This document shows, in pieces, positions 1 through 4,130 of a DNA stretch of 15,568 bases. The stretch's first letter is position 1. Each line of letters starts with the position of its first letter. This DNA is from Candidatus Diapherotrites archaeon CG08_land_8_20_14_0_20_34_12. GTDB lineage: Archaea > Iainarchaeota > Iainarchaeia > Iainarchaeales > 0-14-0-20-34-12. The stretch is from assembly GCA_002779065.1 (NCBI GenBank), contig PEXL01000015.1, positions 1 through 15,568 of the forward strand, read 5' to 3'. A program made the position numbers and the translations under genes. The notes below the pieces were generated by a model. That model had not been told where the DNA came from, did no database searches, and saw only the letters and a program-made list of their open reading frames with translations.

Positions 1-18
1 CACTAATGGAATATGCAG

Positions 19-60
19 CCTAAAGGGGAACCCACACCCTTTAGGGTGTGGAGGATGTCA
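19..60 (+). mobile_element. Possible right end of an IS200/IS605 (TnpB-type) element / omega-RNA 3' end
   Basis: Bases 32-40 and 43-51 form a perfect 9-bp hairpin (CCACACCCT/AGGGTGTGG), followed by GAGGATGTCA. Bases 19-27 (CCTAAAGGG) can instead pair with 38-46 (CCCTTTAGG), so two mutually exclusive stems exist. From memory, a G+C-rich hairpin of this kind followed by GGATGTC is typical of the 3' end of tnpB elements, where the omega-RNA scaffold ends and its guide begins. The transposase or tnpB would lie left of the window, so only the end could be present. The alternative is an ordinary hairpin terminator for the minus-strand gene ending at 89, which also fits the position. Confidence 0.4.
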
Positions 61-88
61 GATTAATTGTGCTTTTTAATGATGTTCT

Positions 89-685
89 TCATGCGAATGG
101 CCCGCCATGTATTGCATCATGCTCATCATGGTTATCCCCCTGCCCGCCATGAGAATCATGGCTGTTTTTTCCATGATTATTTTCAATACTTGAACGATCA
201 TCATGTCCTGCCTGTGCATCATGGTCAGTTTTCTTTAGTGAGAACATTGATGCAAATAAAAATCCTAAAACAATGCTGCTTACCACATGAATTGCTGAAA
301 AAGGCATTACAAAAATCATGCCATCAGGCATATTTACAAAAAATTCATAGATAACAGTGCCAACAATTGCAAATCCCACAACAGCATCGGAATTTTTCTT
401 TTTTGTTTTTATAAAAGCAGGCAATGCCCCTGCCAAACCTGCACCTAATGCCTGCAATATTGTCCAATATCCAAAACCTGCATCTAAAACCAGATTTGAA
501 AGTATAAAACCAGCAGCCCCAACTGTAAAGCCAGCCTCTGCGCTGATTGTCAAGCCAGCAATTACTGCCAAAGGAATAATAGGTTCAACAGACGGAATAA
601 AATCTATTGTCTTTAATGCCAATCTTGCAATAACTGCTATTGCCAACACTTGTAATATTTTAGAATCGCCCATAATAAAATCCAC
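89..685 (-). CDS. Putative ECF-transporter S-component-like membrane protein with His-rich C-terminus
   Basis: A 198-aa membrane protein with about five hydrophobic segments (roughly residues 9-29, 35-55, 56-90 partly broken, 102-120, 125-150). The Gly/Ala-rich stretch around 40-90, with repeated AGF and ALGAGLAGALPAF motifs, resembles the substrate-binding S components of energy-coupling-factor vitamin/metal transporters. The last ~45 residues are hydrophilic and carry eight His with many Asp, a likely metal-binding cytosolic tail. This suggests transport of a transition metal, or metal buffering, but the substrate is unknown. It lacks the His near the N-terminus expected of CbiM/NikM. No A or T components (ATPases, EcfT) are nearby. 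Start: GTG at 685 has GGTGG 7 bases upstream. However, the TATA box at 700-707 predicts transcription from about 677, which would favour the ATG at 673 as a leaderless start (194 aa). Confidence 0.6.
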   Translation of the reverse strand: MDFIMGDSKILQVLAIAVIARLALKTIDFIPSVEPIIPLAVIAGLTISAEAGFTVGAAGFILSNLVLDAGFGYWTILQALGAGLAGALPAFIKTKKKNSDAVVGFAIVGTVIYEFFVNMPDGMIFVMPFSAIHVVSSIVLGFLFASMFSLKKTDHDAQAGHDDRSSIENNHGKNSHDSHGGQGDNHDEHDAIHGGPFA

Positions 686-699
686 TAAATTTCCACCAT

Positions 700-707
700 T
701 TTATAAA
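700..707 (-). promoter_or_regulatory. TATA box for the S-component-like gene
   Basis: On the minus strand this reads TTTATAAA. Counting ~26 bases from its centre puts transcription start near 677, four bases before an ATG at 673. The spacing supports a leaderless message and argues against the GTG at 685. Confidence 0.45.
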
Positions 708-743
708 TAGTGAAGAAATTTACTGTCTGTCAAAAACTAATTT

Positions 744-750
744 TTTATAA
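744..750 (+). promoter_or_regulatory. TATA box for the 171-aa gene
   Basis: TTTATAA lies about 43 bases upstream of the TTG codon at 790. Transcription would begin near 773 and leave a leader of ~17 bases that contains GGTGG at 782-786. With the TATA box at 700-707 it makes a divergent promoter region. Confidence 0.4.
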
Positions 751-789
751 TGTGGCACAAAATATGCCGCAGACTTTATTTGGTGGTTT

Positions 790-1305
790 TTGACATCAAT
801 ACTAAATCCTAGAGGAAAACAATTAAAAATCAAACTTCTATATCTATATTATCTCAAGAAAGACTCGGGGATTTTCATCACTGATTTGAATAAGAAAATG
901 CTTTCTGCTGCTTTAAAGGAAATAAAAACTGTTTTTGATGCCCTTAATATTGAAAAAGAAAAAGGCTTTTTTATAGGCAAGAAATATTTTGCCCATGATA
1001 TCTATCTTGAAACCAAGGATGGGGAAAAAATCGGGTTTGAAATCCTTGCAAGGCCAAGCCAGAAGAAGATGAAGCAAAAACTGGTTTACCTAAACAATTT
1101 GGATAAATTTATCTTTATTCTACCATCAAATTTCCTGCAATTGTACACAAAGCAGCCGAAATATTCCTTAAGCATATTAAAGCCCCATTTTATGGAAAAT
1201 TGTTTTTATTTGGATAACCTTTATGTTTGGATTTATGACATTTCCGAACACAAAATCATTAAGGCAGACCTTTTCTGCAAGGTTTTTAATGTTAAAAATA
1301 GCTAA
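790..1305 (+). CDS. Hypothetical protein, 171 aa, possible winged-helix plus nuclease-like fold
   Basis: I do not recognise this family. The reading frame opens at 751 and has no early ATG. TTG at 790 has GGTGG only three bases upstream and a TATA box at 744-750, so it is the best start. Residues ~10-55 are helical and basic and could be a small helix-turn-helix. Residues ~66-115 alternate short strands and a helix: HD at 69-70, IGFE at 81-84, a Lys-rich helix 92-99, then a hydrophobic strand FIFILP at 107-112. That layout recalls archaeal proteins with a degenerate restriction-endonuclease-like domain, but the catalytic E-x-K lysine is absent (E84-I-L). No membrane segment or signal peptide is visible. 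The gene stands alone between a divergent gene and a convergent tRNA. Confidence 0.6.
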   Translation: MTSILNPRGKQLKIKLLYLYYLKKDSGIFITDLNKKMLSAALKEIKTVFDALNIEKEKGFFIGKKYFAHDIYLETKDGEKIGFEILARPSQKKMKQKLVYLNNLDKFIFILPSNFLQLYTKQPKYSLSILKPHFMENCFYLDNLYVWIYDISEHKIIKADLFCKVFNVKNS

Positions 1306-1355
1306 TTAATCTTTTTCTTTTTTGCAATAGTTTTTCTTTCTTTTGGCAACCTACA

Positions 1356-1386
1356 TTTTCTTTCTTTTTAGCAAAAAGAAAGAAAA
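1356..1386. terminator. T-rich hairpin terminator between the 171-aa gene and tRNA-Arg
   Basis: A perfect 14-bp stem: TTTTCTTTCTTTTT at 1356-1369, loop AGC, complement at 1373-1386. It sits between two convergent genes and gives T-rich runs on both strands, which suits bidirectional archaeal termination. The preceding GCAACCTACA (1346-1355) and T/C tract (1326-1344) match parts of the element at 10812-10964, so this may also belong to a dispersed repeat family. Confidence 0.55.
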
Positions 1387-1393
1387 GGCGGTA

Positions 1394-1466
1394 CGGGCCC
1401 AGAGGGACTCGAACCCTCAACCTCCGGCTTAGAAGGCCATTGCTCTATCCATTGAGCTATGAGCCC
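1394..1466 (-). tRNA. tRNA-Arg, anticodon UCU
   Basis: On the minus strand the sequence folds as a complete cloverleaf of 73 bases. The acceptor stem is GGGCTCA with TGGGCCC (one G-U pair), then a D arm GCTC/GAGC, an anticodon loop CTTCTAA giving UCU (reads AGA, also AGG by wobble), and a T arm GAGGG-TTCGAGT-CCCTC. The discriminator base is G and no CCA is encoded. The outermost anticodon-stem pair is an A/G mismatch. No intron is present. The U-rich tract just downstream on the same strand (hairpin 1356-1386) is the likely terminator. Confidence 0.95.
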
Positions 1467-1526
1467 AAAACAGCGCTGCAAGAAACAACAGTCATCTTGG
1501 AATTTGATACCAATAACTATCAGTGC

Positions 1527-1542
1527 AATTATTTAAATAATT
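1527..1542. promoter_or_regulatory. A+T palindrome, possible tRNA-Arg promoter
   Basis: AATTATTTAAATAATT is a perfect 16-bp palindrome in the gap between the protease and tRNA genes. As a TATA box for the tRNA it would start transcription near 1508 and leave a ~42-base 5' leader for RNase P, which is long. No better TATA box is visible closer to 1466. Confidence 0.25.
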
Positions 1543-1594
1543 TGTTATTAGAACTAGTCTTGTTTAATTAGGCATAAGGTTTCTATCTGTGAAT

Positions 1595-2350
1595 TTATTC
1601 AATTGCATATTTCACTGCATCTTCTATTTTTGAAACTTCAATAACTTCCATCCCGTATTCTTTCATTGCTTCATTTAAATCAACAAGTTTAGGAGTATAC
1701 CAAACTTTTTGCATTACAAATCCAGGGCCTTTCTGTTCCTCAACATTTTTTTCATAGACAGTCAGCTTGCTCATGCCTTTTGGCACTAAAAATATTTTTA
1801 TCCCTTTTTTTCCAGCAGCTGTTGCTTTTTCTAAAATACCGCCAACTTCTCCAATAAAGCTATTTGGCAGAATTGTCCCGGTAATTGCGATATCTGTTTT
1901 TACTTTTTTACCTTCAATTGCAGCAATTGTTGCAATAGTTAATGCCGCACCAGCCGAAGGCCCACCAATAAGCTTTGCTTTTGTCTCTTCAACAGAATAA
2001 ATTATATCTTTATTTTGCAGGCTTTTTCCCGTAATCTGTTCTGCCGTCTTCTTAGCCAATTCTATTGAATATTGGGTATTGGGTTCAACAAATGGATTTG
2101 TATTAAACAAAATTCTATTCTGCCCGTCAATTATCTCTACCTTTGCTTTGCTCAATAATCCTTCGCCAGTATTTGAAACAGCAACAATGTTTACCTGTGC
2201 TTCTGATTTTGTCCCTTGCTCAATTACCTTCAAAACAGTTTGCTGTTCAACAATTTTTGCAGGGGCAAAAAGCATTGCTGAGAAAAATCCCAGCCCAAAA
2301 ATAAATATTGCAATTGTAGCCAGAATAATATATTCCCTTTGTATTGCCAT
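1595..2350 (-). CDS. Membrane-anchored Lon-like serine protease (peptidase family S16), no ATPase domain
   Basis: The protein has 251 residues from the ATG at 2350. That start is preferred over the GTG codons at 2359/2356 because AGGTGA lies five bases ahead of it. An N-terminal hydrophobic helix (residues ~7-28) anchors it in the membrane, followed by a short linker and an S16 proteolytic domain (~40-251). The nucleophile is Ser132 in GGPSAGAAL and the general base is Lys175 in VGGILEKA. Their spacing of 43 residues equals that of Ser679/Lys722 in E. coli Lon. There is no AAA+ module, so it belongs with the archaeal single-domain Lon-like proteases, and its substrate is unknown. Two 26-bp direct repeats lie immediately upstream and probably contain the promoter. 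Confidence 0.9.
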   Translation of the reverse strand: MAIQREYIILATIAIFIFGLGFFSAMLFAPAKIVEQQTVLKVIEQGTKSEAQVNIVAVSNTGEGLLSKAKVEIIDGQNRILFNTNPFVEPNTQYSIELAKKTAEQITGKSLQNKDIIYSVEETKAKLIGGPSAGAALTIATIAAIEGKKVKTDIAITGTILPNSFIGEVGGILEKATAAGKKGIKIFLVPKGMSKLTVYEKNVEEQKGPGFVMQKVWYTPKLVDLNEAMKEYGMEVIEVSKIEDAVKYAIE

Positions 2351-2361
2351 AACAATCACCT

Positions 2362-2387
2362 AGTTTTACAAAAATTAAATTAATAAA
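2362..2387 (-). repeat. 26-bp direct repeat, copy next to the protease gene (likely promoter)
   Basis: This stretch, starting AGTTTTACAAAAATTAAA on the plus strand, recurs exactly at 2395-2420 (period 33 bp). On the minus strand it contains TTTATTAA at 2387-2380. As a TATA box that would place transcription start near 2357, seven bases before the ATG at 2350. Confidence 0.6.
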
Positions 2388-2394
2388 AACACTC

Positions 2395-2420
2395 AGTTTT
2401 ACAAAAATTAAATTAATAAA
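2395..2420 (-). repeat. 26-bp direct repeat, upstream copy (second promoter or binding site)
   Basis: An exact second copy of the repeat at 2362-2387. If each copy acts as a promoter, the protease gene has two start points 33 bases apart. If the copies are protein-binding sites, they lie about three helical turns apart, on the same DNA face. Confidence 0.6.
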
Positions 2421-2465
2421 TAAAATTAGTTTTTTTTATTTTAATTATTTTTAGGTACATTTTTG

Positions 2466-3017
2466 TTAGATTCCTGTTGCTTGCCTTCCTACTGCATCCT
2501 CAATCTTTCCTAGCATTTCATATGCCTGCATTTGTGCACGATGCGGGAATTTTCCGCCCTGATTTATTGCAATTGCACCAATTGCCTCCAAAACATGTTC
2601 GCTCCCGGTTTCAGTCCAGAATCTGGCTAATGCTCTCACCATTTTGTCCACTTGTTTTTCATTTCCGCCCTTCATTACTGCCCTTAATATTTCCATAAGT
2701 TCAGCTTCCTGCCCATATTTGCATAATTTTTCAACTGCCCTTACCCTTAAATCAACACTTTCGCTTTTAATATTCCTTTTTGCCATGTCCAATTCATACT
2801 GATGAAAAATACCTCCTTCCTGTGCTTTTTGCCTAGCCGCATGAGGAGAATATCTTTCTCCTTTGCCCTCCCCTGACCCAAGTATTGTTCTTGCAGCTTC
2901 CATGCCCATAGCTGCACCATATCTTTTCACTGTGCTCCAAGGCCCCCTAATTACATTTCCTCTTCCTGGCCCTTGGTGCCCTTGCATTGGCATAGGCCTT
3001 CTTTTCATCTGTGGCAT
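2466..3017 (-). CDS. Hypothetical helical protein, 183 aa
   Basis: I do not recognise the family. Residues 1-25 are basic and rich in Gly, Pro, Met and Gln (RRPMPMQGHQ, GPGRG) and look disordered, perhaps nucleic-acid binding. Residues ~30-60 are mixed. From ~72 to the end the chain is helical, with two helix-pair-like units (RVRAVEKLCKYGQEAELMEI; QVDKMVRALARFW) reminiscent of HEAT/ARM-type repeats. It has no membrane segment. The ATG at 3017 has no Shine-Dalgarno but lies ~21 bases from the centre of an ATATATAA box at 3035-3042, so it is probably leaderless. The ATG at 3008 (residue 4) is an alternative that fits the usual ~26-base spacing slightly better. Confidence 0.7.
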   Translation of the reverse strand: MPQMKRRPMPMQGHQGPGRGNVIRGPWSTVKRYGAAMGMEAARTILGSGEGKGERYSPHAARQKAQEGGIFHQYELDMAKRNIKSESVDLRVRAVEKLCKYGQEAELMEILRAVMKGGNEKQVDKMVRALARFWTETGSEHVLEAIGAIAINQGGKFPHRAQMQAYEMLGKIEDAVGRQATGI

Positions 3018-3034
3018 AACTTAATTATGTTGAC

Positions 3035-3042
3035 TTATATAT
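3035..3042 (-). promoter_or_regulatory. TATA box for the 183-aa gene
   Basis: The minus strand reads ATATATAA inside an AT-rich stretch preceded by a purine-rich segment. Predicted initiation near 3012 coincides with the start-codon region, which indicates a leaderless mRNA. Confidence 0.45.
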
Positions 3043-3057
3043 TTAATTAGTTGTTTT

Positions 3058-3177
3058 TTAGGTTCTGTCATATATGTCTTCTCTTTTCCTTATGAGAATT
3101 TTACCCATTGCAAAACCTTTTTCCATCCATTTGAGCTGTCTTTCTAAGGCTTTTTGTTTTCTTAGTTTTTTGTGCAT
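3058..3177 (-). CDS. Small basic peptide, 39 aa, second gene of a two-gene unit
   Basis: The reading frame ATG 3177 to TAA 3058 encodes a 39-residue, strongly basic, helix-forming peptide beginning MHKKLRKQKALERQLKW and ending IYDRT. Its ATG follows the stop codon of the zinc-ribbon gene after one base, the tight spacing of a translationally coupled pair. It contains no Cys and no membrane segment. I do not recognise it. It could be a real micro-protein, for example one that binds RNA or a partner. It could also once have been the C-terminal part of the zinc-ribbon protein, now separated by a frame change. The coding call rests on tight coupling and biased composition only. Confidence 0.5.
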   Translation of the reverse strand: MHKKLRKQKALERQLKWMEKGFAMGKILIRKREDIYDRT

Positions 3178-3178
3178 A

Positions 3179-3322
3179 TTATCTTTCCGCATACTTGTCA
3201 GCATCATCTGCAAGAGGATAGGTATATTGGCTTTTTTGGCTCTGCTTTTTTTTGCATTTTTTGCAGAAATAGCCCTCTCTTTTCAATTCAAAATCTTCAG
3301 ATCCACATTTTTCGCATTTCAT
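3179..3322 (-). CDS. Zinc-ribbon micro-protein, 47 aa
   Basis: The ATG at 3322 starts a 47-residue protein with two CxxC knuckles, MKCEKCGS at residues 3-6 and YFCKKCKKK at residues 20-23. This is the complete ligand set of one zinc ribbon. A Lys/Gln-rich stretch and an acidic end (ADDADKYAER) follow. Such minimal ribbons in archaea are often nucleic-acid or ribosome-associated, but the role here is unknown. A TATA box at 3351-3357 places transcription start ~5 bases ahead of the ATG, and no Shine-Dalgarno is visible. It is followed after one base by the 39-aa gene and preceded, beyond its promoter, by atpD on the same strand. Two 16-bp direct repeats lie just upstream of its TATA box. Confidence 0.75.
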   Translation of the reverse strand: MKCEKCGSEDFELKREGYFCKKCKKKQSQKSQYTYPLADDADKYAER

Positions 3323-3350
3323 AATAATTAATTAGAATAAGTGTATTGTA

Positions 3351-3357
3351 GTTTATA
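3351..3357 (-). promoter_or_regulatory. TATA box for the zinc-ribbon unit
   Basis: The minus strand reads TATAAAC. Initiation ~27 bases on, at about 3327, is 5 bases before the ATG at 3322. This suggests that the zinc-ribbon pair has its own promoter and is not just read through from the ATP synthase operon. Confidence 0.5.
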
Positions 3358-3362
3358 GCTTT

Positions 3363-3399
3363 TTTGCTTATTGTTAAAGTGGATTTGCTTATTGTTAAA
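3363..3399 (-). promoter_or_regulatory. Two 16-bp direct repeats upstream of the zinc-ribbon promoter (possible activator sites)
   Basis: TTTGCTTATTGTTAAA occurs exactly at 3363-3378 and 3384-3399, a period of 21 bp or two helical turns. The pair lies right behind the TATA/BRE position of the zinc-ribbon gene, where archaeal activators usually bind, and fills the gap after the atpD stop codon. I infer a dimeric or repeated protein-binding site; the protein is unknown. Confidence 0.5.
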
Positions 3400-3415
3400 A
3401 ATCAGAAAATTGCAA

Positions 3416-4057
3416 TCAGGATGATTCCTGCTTGTTTTTCTTCTGCTTGAATCTTTTCAACCTGAATACATCTTCCCTTTCCATCTCTTCCAGATGCAGG
3501 TTGATGAATGCAACATCCTGCTGCATTTTTGGAATAAGATTAAATTCAAGTGCATTTACCCTTCGTTTAGTTTTCTCAATTTCAGCAAGCATTCTCTTCA
3601 AAGTAGTTTCAATCTCTGCTAAAACAATTATCTGTGAAATTAAATCTTCATATGCCCTTGCAGCCTTGTCAATTGTCCCTGTTGTGCTCAGCATCCCATA
3701 GCCTCTTTCATGGAATTCTTTTATAAAATGCTCTTTCTGCGAGCTGATTTCAGGAACTGTGACACCCATTACTGTTTTTGATCTTACAGTAATGTTCGGA
3801 TCTTCAGTATTTGCAAATGCTGCACTTCTTACATTTAATGTTCCATCTAAAGCCCTTGCTAATTCAATCTTTCTCTGTGCAAATTTGTATGACTGGTTAA
3901 TTCTGGAAGAGCTTTGCTTTGCTTTTTCAAGAATTTTAAAGAGTTCCTGAATTAGGCCATCCCTTTTTCTCTTCAAAAGAGAATGCCCTGACTTGGCAAG
4001 CTTAGTCCTTTTCTTCAGCTTTAACAATTCAGTCCGTGTTGGCTTAATATCTGCCAT
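3416..4057 (-). CDS. atpD: A-type ATP synthase subunit D (central stalk)
   Basis: A 213-aa coiled-coil protein that forms the rotor shaft inside the A3B3 head and couples ring rotation to catalysis. The N-terminus (residues 1-60: basic helix with PTRTELLKLKKRTKLAKSGH and LLKRKRDGLI) and the long C-terminal helix (~135-200, ending FRLKRFKQKK) match the subunit D pattern, and the length is normal. It is the last gene of the operon, 73 bases behind atpB, with AGGA five bases before the ATG. Unlike the overlapping genes before it, it has a real spacer, which contains a remnant-looking Lys-rich reading frame. Confidence 0.95.
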   Translation of the reverse strand: MADIKPTRTELLKLKKRTKLAKSGHSLLKRKRDGLIQELFKILEKAKQSSSRINQSYKFAQRKIELARALDGTLNVRSAAFANTEDPNITVRSKTVMGVTVPEISSQKEHFIKEFHERGYGMLSTTGTIDKAARAYEDLISQIIVLAEIETTLKRMLAEIEKTKRRVNALEFNLIPKMQQDVAFINLHLEEMEREDVFRLKRFKQKKNKQESS

Positions 4058-4130
4058 TTTTCCTCATCTCGCACATCTTTTTCTTGATTAATTTATTTTT
4101 TCTTTTTTTGCAGGTTTCTTTTCTGCATTT

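Noticed and set aside
67..354. Plus-strand frame of 95 codons with many His and Met
   Set aside because: It is the antisense shadow of the His-rich tail of the minus-strand membrane protein, with no start signal of its own.
2362..2420. Start of a CRISPR-like array
   Set aside because: Only two copies, A+T-only repeats without dyad symmetry and a 7-base spacer; it fits a promoter duplication.
3074..3331. 85-codon plus-strand frame rich in Phe and Leu
   Set aside because: It is antisense to the zinc-ribbon and 39-aa genes, which have a CxxC pair, close coupling and a placed TATA box.
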